Assembly: GCA_964247055.1 (NCBI GenBank)
Contig: OZ176056.1
Span: 4,526,001 to 4,590,000, forward strand
Source of the DNA: Paragordius varius
Taxonomy: Eukaryota > Nematomorpha
Reading direction: 5' to 3'
DNA length: 64,000 nt
Part shown: positions 26,320 through 37,839 of the stretch, one piece after another
Numbering within the stretch: position 1 is the first letter of the stretch
How the letters are laid out: each line of letters begins with the position of its first letter
Notes under the pieces: generated by a model
Database searches by the model: none
Told to the model about the DNA's origin: nothing
The model's input: only the letters and a program-made list of their open reading frames with translations
Position numbers and translations under genes: made by a program

Positions 26320-27110
26320 TTTTTATAATATCTTTAAACGTTTTTATACCGTTTACCTCATGTCTCAAAATAGTATAAAGTACGTTTCAACAATACTATA
26401 TATGCTAAATTCTTTTATCAAAATTTAATTGTTAGCAAAATTTTGTTAGAGGGTCCTTCATACTAAGGCATGACTTTACCAGTTTAAAAAGGGTTTAAAA
26501 TATAAAAATACTTTTTCTATATTTAATGAGACTGAACATTTCTATCGTTTCAGAATTTTTTAAAGGTTCATTTTTTAAAATTGTAGTGAAATTTATAAAA
26601 AAAATAATTAATATTTCACAGAGAGAAGACGATCGAATATTATCAAAATTCTGAGGCAATAGTAAGGTTTAACATTATCGAATTAGGTAAAAAAAGTGTT
26701 TTTATATAAAATGCTTTTATACCGTTTCCATCGTGCCTCGAAATAGTATCATGCTTAAAAATATTTTTTAATTAATATCTAAATTTATTTAAAATTTATA
26801 TCCCACGACAACTTAGGAGCAAAAAAATTTGGAACTTTCGGAGCTCACATCTAAAATTACAATTTTTTAAAAATATTTTTTGCTTTTGAAATTTATGATA
26901 TATTTTAGTAATATTTTAGGAGTGAAGCATTATTTCACCAAAAATGTCCTCATATTTTGCCATTTTCTGATATGGATTTTTACCACAAGGGTGTAAACAA
27001 CATTCCTATATCATTTGTAAGGACCAAAATCATCATGAAAATCCTGATACATTTGCATATCAAAATATTTATATTTCAACAGGATTTTTGTATAGCCTGT
27101 GTGTGCAATA
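26320..27110. mobile_element. GTATCAG-family hAT-like remnant
   Basis: The segment shares the internal blocks of this family: CCGTTTACCTCATG..CTCAAAATAG, CATTTTCTGATATGGA, ACCAAAATCATCATG and TATCAAAATATTTATATTTC. A further fragment lies at 25700-25830. The termini are not clear. Confidence 0.5.
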
Positions 27111-28263
27111 AAGATGAAATTTGGAATGTAATTATTATGCATAATTTTTATAAAATACGGGCTATGATCGCAGAATCAAGACTGTGATCGGCTGCAAAAT
27201 TTTGATAGGATGCGTCATTAAATAACTATAATATAATTTTAAAATATTTCTTCAATTAATTTTTATCAGAATCTAAGAATCTCGTTATTTTTATTTTAGT
27301 TATAAACATTTTTTTTCATTTTTAATTTAACTTTTTAGAATTAAAACCGGTAATTTTTCCTAATTTAAAAAAATTTTAATTTAAAGTTTTAACTCCTTTA
27401 TTCGGCCACTGACAAACCACAAATTTGGGCACACTAAATACATATGCCTAACTTGAATAGATTTATTATATTATTTGGTTAATAAACCAAAATATATATT
27501 GAATTTAGACAGATATTTACTATTTTAAATGATCATTCCCAAGCTATAAAAAAGGTAGAAGAGCCGATATCGCGCGGAAATGTTAAAATATACAGTAAAT
27601 TTAAACACCATATGAATTCCATAACTTTGGATTAAGTTTTGAGGCTATTTAAAACCCATGACGAAACTTGTAAATAAACTGCTTTATGATAGTTGTATTG
27701 GTTAAAAATTAATATAGATTGTCTTCTATTGCATAAAAAGCTTATAATTTTACAATCCAATTTTTAGCGTCCAAAATTAGAGCTCCAATGGATTGAATAT
27801 ATTTAAAAATCAATAATGCTCATATGTGAAAACTGTCAAAGCCATTCCAAAAGATGAAAATTTATACGATTATACAATTCCAAAATATTTTAAATTTTGC
27901 GCCCAAAATTTTAAAGAATACAAAAAATGTATGTCAGTAAATTTGGCCCAATATCTTTAATACTTTCTAAATACTATGATAACATGCTAAGAGGTAATGA
28001 AATGTTAAAATTAAATTTCCAAATGAACCGACACTTTATAATGTAATCATCATAGAATGTCACCTCTGGTAAAGCGTTAAAGCGATATCATTATTCCTAT
28101 TTATCAAACTAATTAAATGTGTCACAATTAATTTCTATAAATATAAAACAAATCATTTATTAATTTATGCAAAATAATCAAATAAATTTTATTAAATAGT
28201 CAATGATCGAGATTCATCTATATCTAAAACTTCTGCAATTAAAGTTAAATATTACCAAAAAAA

Positions 28264-28266
<3 letters not shown>
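27111..28266. other. No supported gene
   Basis: The right part (about 27880-28260) is copied, diverged, at about 29100-29450. Both copies keep a short minus frame reading ALPEV, then FY, D/E-DY, KCR and IWKFNFNI, but exon edges there do not hold in both copies. Left of that I see nothing. Confidence 0.35.
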
Positions 28267-28307
<41 letters not shown>

Positions 28308-28360
28308 ATGTGCCCGTGTCCCCTTTTTAGGTATAAAATGCCCCTTCTAAAAATAAATAC

Positions 28361-28489
28361 CTGTTTTATTTTCTTGAAATGACTTAATTTCCGAAATATC
28401 TAAAAAAATTAACAATAAACCGATAGTTTAATAAATACAACTTGCCACTGGTTTTGTATATTCGATCCTCGCAAGTTTGGGATTCGAAT
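28361..28489 (-). CDS. Duplicated micro-exon pair, copy B
   Basis: Two exon candidates: 28442-28489 (48 nt, SNPKLARIEYTKPVA) and 28361-28399 (39 nt, ISEIKSFQENKT), separated by a 42-nt intron (GTTGTA...TTTTTTTAG). Both are phase 1 on each side. They correspond one-to-one to the pair at 29556-29683 and stay open although the intron has a one-base length change. A possible signal peptide start (MVFSLVQVIFLVSFVGG, ATG at 28960-28962) lies upstream but its junction is unproven. No family is recognised. Confidence 0.35.
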
Positions 28490-29455
28490 CTAAAAATGTT
28501 AAAAAATTAAAACTGTATATTTATATTTGCTATTTAAATCTTTGAAACATTTCTCAACAAAAATTTTAAATAATTATTGTGCTATATTGATTATTTTAAT
28601 AGCGAAAATACGGAATTTTAAAATCGATATCGGCACCGCATCAAAATTTTCAATATAATTTATAAATCTTTTCAATAATTTTAATATTTTATTTTAAGTA
28701 TAAATATTATTTTAAATTTTTTTTATGCAGATGTTGAAACTTATGAGTTTGGTTATATATATTACGCTCGATTTTTGGCTATTCTTTCCACTGTGCCAAA
28801 CTTACTAAACGCTATATGTAATATAAAAACACCGGCATTTTTAGAATTTTAACAAAAAATAACCATTTTTCCCATTGGAATCTTCCGTTTTTCAGAATAT
28901 AATATTTATAATCCGCCAACAAAACTGACAAGAAATATAACTTGAACTAAACTAAAAACCATTTCGATTTACGATATATACTGTTTTCCATTCTTTATTA
29001 TCCTTCTAATAAAATAAAAATACTAAAAACTAGTATAAACTAGTTAATTACAACTTTTTATATAAAATAATATTAATTTGAATTTAATTTTTCAGTTATA
29101 TATTAGCCTTCGAAAAAAACAAAATATTTTAAAAAATGCTCCCAAAATTCTAAAGAATAGTATACAGTAAATATGGCCCAAAAGTTTAAACCTTTTTTTA
29201 TACTATGATAACTACCTAAGAGGTAATAAAATGTTAAAATTAAATTTCCAAATGACCCGACATTTAAAATTATAATCCTCATAGAATATCACCTCTGGTA
29301 AAGCGTTAAGCTATATTATTATTCCTTCCCTATCAAACAAATTTATTCTATTTAAAATATAAAACAGATAATATTTTTTTATTAATTTATTGATCGAGAT
29401 ACATCTATATATAAAATTTGTCTTATGCAATTAAATTAACAAAATTCCAAAAAAA

Positions 29456-29500
<45 letters not shown>

Positions 29501-29555
29501 CATGTGCCCATGTCCCCTTTTTCAGGTATAAAATATCCCTTCTAAAAATAAATAC

Positions 29556-30437
29556 CTGTTTTATTTTCTGGAAATGATTCAATTTCCGAAATATCTAAAG
29601 AATTAACAATCAACCGATAGTTAAATAAATACAACTTGCCACTGGTTTTGTATGTTCCATCCTCACAAGTTTGGGATTTGAACCTAAAAATGTTGATAAA
29701 TTAAAAATTTAAATATATATCCGCAAAGCTTTAAATGTTTAACAAAAGCCTAAAATAATTATTGTGCTACATTAACTGTTTCAAAATTCGATAGAAATAC
29801 GGCTGTCAAAATCGTTTTCGGCATCGCATCAAATTTTTTAATATAATCTAAAAAAATACGTCACTTAAAAAACTTGGAAGTCTCAAAAATATCATTTTAC
29901 CTAAGAACATAAGTTTAATACAGACAAGTCAAAGTTTTTTATAAACCACTCGAATATAAACGAACTTTTTTTTATTTGCTCAAATGAAAATTATAAATTT
30001 ATGCTTTATAATAAATATTTTTAAATTGTTTGCTCTAGGATCGCAGGATATCTGCCAAATATTTAGTTAATAGCTTTGATTGTATCTTGATTTTATCAAA
30101 AAATAGGAATAGTGAAAAGCATCTATAATATGTTTAGGTCAATCATTTATTGGTGCCGTTGATAAACAAAGCCTATGGAAAACGGAAAGCGTTTTATTAG
30201 AAATGTTTTTATGATATAAATACTAAGGAATACCGCTATCATTATATTTGGCCGGAACTACAAAGATTGTATTGCCGATTCGGAATTCAGATGTGTTTGA
30301 ATCTAGAAATTACAAAATAAGCATTTTACAAATCATCAAATTTTAAGTTATTCATACACTTACTTAAGCCAGTATCGTGATTTTTAAAAACAGTTGGAGA
30401 AATGCGATAAACATAAGGTTTTGATAAATTATTAAGA
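29556..30437 (-). CDS. Micro-exon-like gene, copy A (partial)
   Basis: Candidate exons: 30364 to about 30437 (NNLSKPYVYRISPTVFKNHD, ends with donor A|GTAAGT), 30234-30302 (69 nt, NSNTSEFRIGNTIFVVPAKY), 29636-29683 (48 nt, SNPKLVRMEHTKPVA) and 29556-29594 (39 nt, ISEIESFPENKT). The last three are multiples of three and all junctions are phase 1. The intron between the last two is only 41 nt. The encoded protein is unrecognised. No start codon was found; the 30364 exon extends an open hydrophobic frame upstream. A diverged partial copy lies about 1.2 kb downstream. Confidence rests on matching phases and on both copies staying open. Confidence 0.4.
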
Positions 30438-31391
30438 CTTAAAGAATATATAGATGATAAAGAAATAAAACCATAAATTTTAAATAAAGTGATTATATTT
30501 TACTAATTTTGATTTAGATTATTCTATGGAAATTATAATTGTATATACTTGATCATCACTTTCTAAATAAAATTTTATTATAATCGAATAAAATATATGA
30601 TTTAATTATAAAAATCCAGAAAATGTAGTTATTGATGTTTTCCCAAACTTTTTCCCTATAAATCTTTAAACTAAAATTATAGATGAATTGGAAAAAAACA
30701 ACTAACTGAATTCAAAATAGATTAATTATTACTAAATATTTGCCGCCAATTTTACATAAAAGCATTTTCAGCTGCATTGATAATAACTTTGATTTGCAGT
30801 TATTAGAAATGTATTTGAAAATAATTAAAAATGGGATCACAACTCCTCTAATAATAAATTGAAATGTGTATTTCGGTATTTTTTAAATTATTTCAAAGTT
30901 GGGTTACAAAATTAATTAGATAACATAATAGTGAGTTAAGTTAACATAAAATTATACCTTTTTTGGACGAGTTTAATAGGGGCCTAGCTTCTAAATTAAT
31001 AGATAATTAAATATGACCACTTTAAAATGAATAGGGCTTACCCAAACACATCATGGGTAAAAATGCACCCCATATCAATAATTCATTAAAGTAAATCATA
31101 TTCTAAATTTTCTTATAAAAATAATATGTAAATGATATAATCGAAAAGATAATTGAGTTCAACAAAATGTTGGTACATTGAACCTGTATACTCATATTAA
31201 AATAGCCAATTAGCAAAAAATTTTAACGTTCGAATTTAAAAAAGGTTCAACATGGCAATGTTTTTTATGGCTGGATGAATGTGTTGATACCATCGAGGTC
31301 GATACCTTTTGCAATATTGGAAATGAAATCTCTCGAATTGCGGTTTTTAATTTTATATAGTATTGAGTTCCAAAGTTGGATCATAAACGTT
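30438..31391. other. AT-rich stretch with one ORF tail
   Basis: The only item of note is a minus frame ending near 31265 (WNSILYKIKNRNSRDF, then a GIDLDGINTF tail) that runs up to the TTAA element at 31396. It could be the end of a transposase or of a host gene; I cannot identify it. Confidence 0.35.
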
Positions 31392-31395
31392 TTAA

Positions 31396-31930
31396 CATTC
31401 GGATACAACACATTCATTTTAGTCCTTCGCTTCAAATTAGGGTAGTTAAATACCCCAGGCCTGTTTAAAATTAAATTCTCTAAAAAATATGGAGGGAATC
31501 GAAACATGGCAAAATTTAGCCCTTATATATCATTAATAAACCGAAATATATAAAAAATTTATTCAAAAATTCTTGATATTACTTAATTTAAGCTAAAACC
31601 GAATGGTAAAAATTTGGTCAACGTGGCATGTGTGCACTGGGAAAATTAAGAAATAATATAAAATAAACCGCTTTTTCTATTTCTATCAATGTTAGATGTA
31701 ATTTAAATAAAAAATTAGCTTTAATTTTACCCTTAATCTTTTTGCAAAAATTTTGTAAAATAAAAATGGCGTCGAAGTAGTTTGACATGGAACTTTTCTT
31801 TCAAAACAAAATTTTATTTAGATATTTTGGCAAATATTTTTGTTAGAATAGAAGCAATTTAAATTGGGACCGATTCATTCAGTAGTTTTTTTAAAAATCA
31901 TAACCTAAAATTTGTCTGGGGTATTTAAAT
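31396..31930. mobile_element. TTAA-family MITE, copy 4, right end lost
   Basis: The left TTAA at 31392-31395 is followed by CATTCGGATACAACACATTC, then the CTTCGCTTCAAATTAGGG block. The right side stops after GTCTGGGGTATTTAAAT. Confidence 0.75.
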
Positions 31931-32578
31931 TCAGATGAAAAGTTTATATAAATCTTTTAGTATAGAAAATTATTTGTAAAATAAATTGAGTGCTGAGTTA
32001 TTAAGGTAATTTCACAAATAAGTTTTTTTACTGCAAATATTTATCACATGTCTAAATTGCAATCGATCGATTAATTTTGCATGTGAGTACAGATTTGATA
32101 AACCGTAATTTTCCAAAATAAGCTGGTGTCGTGTCAATGTAAAATAGTCGCGTTTGCGATAAAGGTAAAATGTTTGCGTTATTTAATTAAAAATAAATTA
32201 GGTAATTAAGTAAAAAAGTTTAATCCAATGCCTATGTCTAGTAAAGGGTAAATGATTGACTTAAAAGATTATTTTAATGTTACTTTAAGTAAACCAGTAA
32301 ATGAGATATTTTGGGCGTATCTATTATAAATAAATTTGTTGATATTTGGGCGTGCTGATGTTTTCATAAGAGACCTTATAGATGATAAATAAGCTACAAG
32401 TGGAGAAAACTAATTATAATTTGTGACGTTAATATTGGGATTATAATCAGATATATTAGTGCTGTATTTCAGCCGACGATGATGTATAATACACAAAAGG
32501 CCAGTAAAGAATCTGAAGAAATAAGGGAAAGGAGAATGCTTGACTGATGAGTTACGAGAAATATACAGTCATAGATAT
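31931..32578. other. No supported gene
   Basis: Spacer, slightly less AT-rich around 32090-32160 and 32440-32560, without an ORF or repeat that I can support. Confidence 0.4.
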
Positions 32579-33767
32579 ACCATTTTTAATGCAAAAACAC
32601 CATTTTTTCAAGCAAAGACAATATTTTTTCAACCAAACGCATTTTTTTAAGCAAACCCAACCAACATCTTTTCAAGCAAAAACAACAATTTTTTTAAATT
32701 AATAAGATTTTTTTTATGCCAATTTAATTATTAAGTATATTTAATTTTAAGATAATATAATAAGGTTTCAGCGAGGAATTATGATTTTTATTGTTATATC
32801 ATTATCATCAATTGATGATATAATTGATTTTCAAACATTTTTAATTTTGCCCATAAGTTGCATTATTTATTTATATTAATTATTTTTTTTCTTCACCTAA
32901 TCAATCTATTCAAGAGTTTCTTTGATTTAGATTATCCTTCTCTTATTATAATTCCTTTTTTTTCAGTTTGCATAAAGTGTTGTTTTTGTTTTATTTAAAC
33001 TAATATCCAGTTTGCATAAAGTGTTGTTTTTGTTTTTTTAAATTTAAACTAATATCTATATTTATTAATATTTTTTGAACCAAAATTAATATTTTCATAG
33101 TTAAGAACAACCTTTATGTTTCGAGCTAATTTTCTTTAATTTATCAATATTTTAAACATTAATGTTTTTAACTAAATATCACGATCTATAACCCACGAAA
33201 CTTATGTATTTTTTAATGTTAAATTTTTCAAAGATAATAATAACGATATACCATTATTAAAGAAATGGTATTCTCTTATAAGTTTAGCTTAAATAAAGAA
33301 AATAGGTTTAAAATGATAGGATAGATGAATATTTTATTGTTTCATTAATAAAAGTTAAAATCAAAATTAAAATATTTAAGGATTAACTTGAAGTCCTCTA
33401 GCAGCTTTAAACTTTCAAGGACGATCTTGAAGTGCAAATTATATATATTGATTAGGTGAAACTGTTTTAAAAGAAAAAAATAATATAAATAAATAATGCA
33501 ATTTATGGGCAAAATTAAAATGTTTTAATATACCATTAAATTTTAATGATAAAACAATAAAAATCATAGTTCTACGCTAAAATTAAAATAAATTAACTTT
33601 AAATTTAATATGTCATAAAATAAAAAAAATTTAATTTAAAAAAATTGTTGTTTTTGCTTGAAAAAATATTGTCTTTGCTTGAATAATGTTGCGTTTGGAT
33701 GAAAAAATGTTTCTTTGGTCGAAGTTGCGTTAACTCAAAAAAAATGATGTTTTTGCAAAAAAATGGT
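32579..33767. mobile_element. Foldback MITE, phrase-repeat family, CAAGCAAAGACAA type
   Basis: It begins ACCATTTTTAATGCAAAAAC and ends with the complement, AAATGGT. Each side carries several variants of TTTTTTCAAGCAAAGACAA. Arms of about 330 bp (32579-32912 and 33445-33767) enclose a loop containing a fragment of the GTCCTTGAACACTTCAAG family and a short tandem duplication (32968-33048). Flanks ATAGATAT and ATAGATGT may be an 8-bp target duplication. A shorter relative is at about 23400-23680. Confidence 0.75.
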
Positions 33768-33903
33768 ATAGATGTAGTTTAAATGTTGTTTAACTGATAA
33801 TATTATGGTCAACCGGGTGGTGACCTTTTTTACAACTACACTCTTAGTTTTTTAATAATAAGGCTGCATTATTTACGAATTTATTGTACCTCACATCTTA
33901 ACT

Positions 33904-34110
33904 CTAATTTTTTAAATTATGGTTACACCCTCCTGTGCAATACTCGACTCCAAACATACCCATCTTCATCGCCATAAAAACCACATCCTGCTTACGCTTA
34001 AAATCTGAAAAACCAAATAACTCAAATCTTCCATGCAAAAAAATCATAAAATCTTAAATAATTTATATTTCTTTACCAAATGTTTTGAATAAATCTTTTC
34101 AATCCCTGAA
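33904..34110 (-). CDS. Candidate two-exon gene end, unknown
   Basis: Exon 34077-34110 (SGIEKIYSKHL, donor TTG|GTAAAG) can join in frame to an exon starting at 33996 (RKQDVVFMAMKMGMFGVEYC, then TGGCNHNLKN and stop at 33904-33906). The acceptor at 33996 (TTTTAAG) is weak; a stronger one at 34004 (TTTCAG) does not keep frame with this donor. The GC-richer, methionine-rich block stands out against its surroundings. No family is recognised. Confidence 0.3.
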
Positions 34111-34539
34111 CTAGAAAAAATTATAAATAGAAATCAACAGGAGAAGATTTTAGGTGGCCTACTTAGGTGAATATCTAATATATTAGAATTAGATTATTCA
34201 TGTTGGCAAAGAGACCTTAAGAACCCAAATTTGTTGGCAGTGTTTAATCCTGTGCGACGCGTTTAGACCTGTTGTGGACTTATCAATCACATTTAATGAA
34301 CTCGGGTAAACACTGTGAGTTAAGGAATGGTACATATTTATATTGAACTCCATTCAATTTAAAACCGAAAGTCGATGAAATGTCCGATTATATTAATATT
34401 TAGCCAGATATAGCTGTTGATTTCTAACTCATAAGAAGATGGCGCCTTTGGCTCTATAATTAAAATTAGTTGAGACAAATAGTTATATACTTTTACAATG
34501 TTATACAATCTGTGTAAAATATGAAATATTTATATATTT

Positions 34540-34711
34540 CCCTATATACACTGTGTCCCACCGAAATCGGGTATATATAAAAATATCCTTAACTTATACC
34601 TTTTGAGAGAAAAATGTATCAGGATTATTATGGTGCTTTTGGCTTTGGTTACAAATCCTAAAAAATGACCCATGTCATTTTAATTTTTAAGCGTATTACA
34701 ATTTAGGTGAA

Positions 34712-34759
<48 letters not shown>

Positions 34760-36770
34760 ATCATGTAAACATGTTTTTGTTTTGAGAAGCGTAAAGAACA
34801 AGCGATAACCAATTTGATTCTCTTGGCTCATTTATTAAAAACCATGTCGAAAAAATTTTAAACAGCGACGATACCACAAAGGCACTTGATGCTCTTAAAT
34901 GTTTATGTCTCAATTGTGATTTTCTATGAAAAAAATCTATTCATATTTTGTAAAAGATATGGTTAAAAATGGAATTATTGAAAAGTTGGAATATGGCCCT
35001 TTAAAGATCGAAATATTTTGGAAGTTTCTAGGTTCAATTAACGACTATCAAGACTTGTCTTCACTGGTCATGAGAGTTATTTATACCCGCTTCAAGTAAG
35101 TGCAGCGGAAAGAAGTTTTTTATGCAAAAATGTTTACATAATCCCATAGAAACCTTTCAAATGAAAATCGTTTAAACAAATTAAGGACTGATAAATATAA
35201 TTTACGGCATGTTGACACAACTGGCAGTGATGAAGATGAGGATAAAACAATTATTAATTGTTTTTGGATTTGAAATATATATTTTATTAACTTTATGGGC
35301 CAATGACTAGAGTATAGAGAAATATTTGGTTTCAATAAAACGTTCAGCAGATTTTTGTTTTTGTTAATAATTTAGATTTTTTATTGTGTTAATTTTAATA
35401 CTTAACGCTATTTATCTTTTGCCTTTGATTTAAAACTTTCATAAGGCCATATATATGATTCCAGGAGAGATCCTTTATTGTAAAAATTTAATATATTATA
35501 ATTTATCAGTGTATTGGTGTTAATAATTCTTTTTGAAATATTTTTTATTTAAAGACCTTCCTAATAATTATTATAAAAGTTTATGTGTGTAGTTTTTCAT
35601 TTAGTCTGACCTAGTTCTTCTTTTATTGGAAAAGGGGGTCAAACTCACAACCCTAGTTACGGGTGATAAAACAAAGTTATTTGCGCTTTTATAGTGACTG
35701 CTCCGTATTAAAAATGGCAAAATTTGAACATATTTTAAATAAAAATTTTTGCTCTACGGTAAATACTCTATTTCCAAAAATATCACTAAAATATATCATA
35801 TAGCATAAAGAAAACAAAAAATATTAAAAAAAATATTTTTTAGATGTGGGCTCCAGGTTTCCCAAATTCTATCGCTCTTCTAAAATGAATTAGTTCTCTC
35901 AAAAAAAACAAGAAACGGGATTGCGCAGTAAAAAAATTAAATATATGCTAAATTTTGATATCACTAAAATATTTAAAAAAAAATTTTTTTTAGCAAAATT
36001 TTGTTTAAGCGCACATACTATTTTGAGGCAGGATAGAAACGGTATAAAAATGCTTGAAGATATTATAAAAAACATATTTTCGAATTAATTCGATGAAACA
36101 TTTCTATCACTTCAGAATTATGATTTAAAGGTTATTTGCTTTAAAAGTTTGGTGTGTAAGAAAACACAATATTAATTTGACATGATTTGAAGACAAACGA
36201 ATATTTTAATCGAAATTTTAAGGTAAAAAGGTTCAGCATCATTGATTCATATAGAAAAGCGTATTTATACCGTTTCCATAATGGTTTTAAAGAGTATAAC
36301 GTACGCATCAACATAATTTTGCGAAAAAATAAAATTTTTAGAAAAACTGTGCATTTTTTATAAATTTTTAGAAAAAGTGTGCATTTTTAAAAAAATATTT
36401 TTTGTTTATATCAATAATTAGCAGTATCTTACCGCGCAATCCCGGCATTGCAAAAAAATTTGGGGCTTTCAGAGGCCACATATTTTTAAAAACAATGCTT
36501 TTCTTTTATAGGTAGTTTATGATATATTTTAATTTGGAATGATGCATTTACTCAAAAGACTTATCTATAGTTTGCGCCGATTTTGATATCTTCTGATATA
36601 GCCCTTTCCACAAAAGTGGATATAGTTTTCTCAAATCACTCGTAAGCACCAAAAGAGCACCAAAAAAATCCTGATACATTTACTATCAAAATATATATTC
36701 CATCAGGTTATTTTTTGTGGATGTTATGCAGCGCGGTCCGCAAAGCCATATGTATTGAACACCTCTCACC
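34540..36770. mobile_element. hAT-like element, GTATCAG family, longest copy
   Basis: The left end CACTGTGTCCCACCGAAATC leads to the ATGTATCAGGATTATTATGG block; the right end has the mirrored block (CCTGATACATTTACTATC..) and closes near GCGGTCCGCAAAGCC. It carries a decayed hAT transposase at 34790-35260, so this is the likely parent of the shorter remnants at 10430-11280, 15480-15910, 26320-27110, 37840-40092, 46540-47020 and 47390-49090. Confidence 0.65.
34790..35260 (+). pseudogene. hAT transposase C-terminal relic
   Basis: Plus-strand fragments resemble the hAT dimerisation region: FLGSINDYQDLSSLVMRVIY, then the signature VSAAERSFLCKNVY, then ENRLNKLRTDKYNLRHVDTT in a nearby frame. Several stops and frame changes interrupt it. 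Only the C-terminal third is visible. It is a plain DNA-transposon pseudogene inside the long GTATCAG-family element. Confidence 0.65.
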
Positions 36771-37116
36771 TAATACTTCATTACCATTTCACTCTTTTGT
36801 CCTAGTTTACTTTTTGGGGTAGTTTTATATCTCAGAGCTCCATTATGTAAATAAACTACAAAAGCGTATATTTTTACAGTTCTGTGACTTCCAGAGTCCA
36901 AAATTGGGCTCCAGGCGATTGAAACGAACAGCTGATATTAAAATCAAATTATATCAAGTTTTTGCTGGAATGTAGCCTGATAGCTTGTCAAAGTTAATTA
37001 TTTACATTTAATATACACTTATTTGTCTGTTGCATTAGCGATTTAAAAAAATTATAAAAAATGGGGACAAAAAAAGATGAGGATTTTTTTACAATTATAC
37101 ATTTTTTTTTAAAAAA

Positions 37117-37204
37117 ATTGCATAATCGCCTCAAGGGCTAAAGGCTAATTTAAAATTCGTAAAAAATTGCATAATCGCCTCAAGGGCTAAAGACTAAATT
37201 TAAA
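37117..37204. repeat. 50-bp tandem duplication
   Basis: AAAATTGCATAATCGCCTCA followed by AGGGCTAAAG occurs twice in direct orientation with few differences. Confidence 0.85.
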
Positions 37205-37839
37205 TTCGACTTAATACCTTAATTATTTTTAAGATTAATTTCAAATGGCTTTGGGATATAAAATCTATCCCAAAAGGGAATAGAGTGTTAATATATAATT
37301 ATATGGGTCATTATACTTTCACGAATAACTTATATAAATAGTTTACAAATAGCACAAAATATACCCCAAATTCGCTTAATACAGTAACGAATGACTTGAA
37401 CAATGAATTTGTATTATCCGACTTAACATTTATTATATTAACTATATCGTAATCAATTTAATTAATACAAACTTTTTGTCATAAATATAAAATAGTTTCA
37501 TTGAATTAACTCTAATAAAACAAACTGGGTCATTTAACTTTATAATATCCTTAAAAAAGTTTATTTTGTTTTTTAAAATTAAAGTAATATAAGCTGGCTA
37601 CAATTTTCACGAATAAATGCCCTCAAGTCCAAAGAGAATGATACAAAAGAGGTTTTTCACTTGAAAAATTTTATGATTATAAAACTGCACAATTTTGCGA
37701 AAAATGTAAGTTTGGTTGGCATAGCTTAAGCTACTAGTATTCCATTTTCTTTTCCGAAGTTTTCTTTCACAGAGCGAATCGAAATTTGAAAAAAATAATT
37801 TTTTAGCCTTCGTGATTAAAAAGTATAAATTGCCTATAT

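Noticed and set aside
27970-28084. Conserved minus frame ALPEV...IWKFNFNI as a sure exon
   Set aside because: Open in both duplicated copies but candidate splice sites do not give a consistent frame in either.
28475-28495. tRNA T-loop-like GATTCGAATC, also GGTTCAAATCC at 29675
   Set aside because: No T-stem pairing, no acceptor or anticodon arm around either site.
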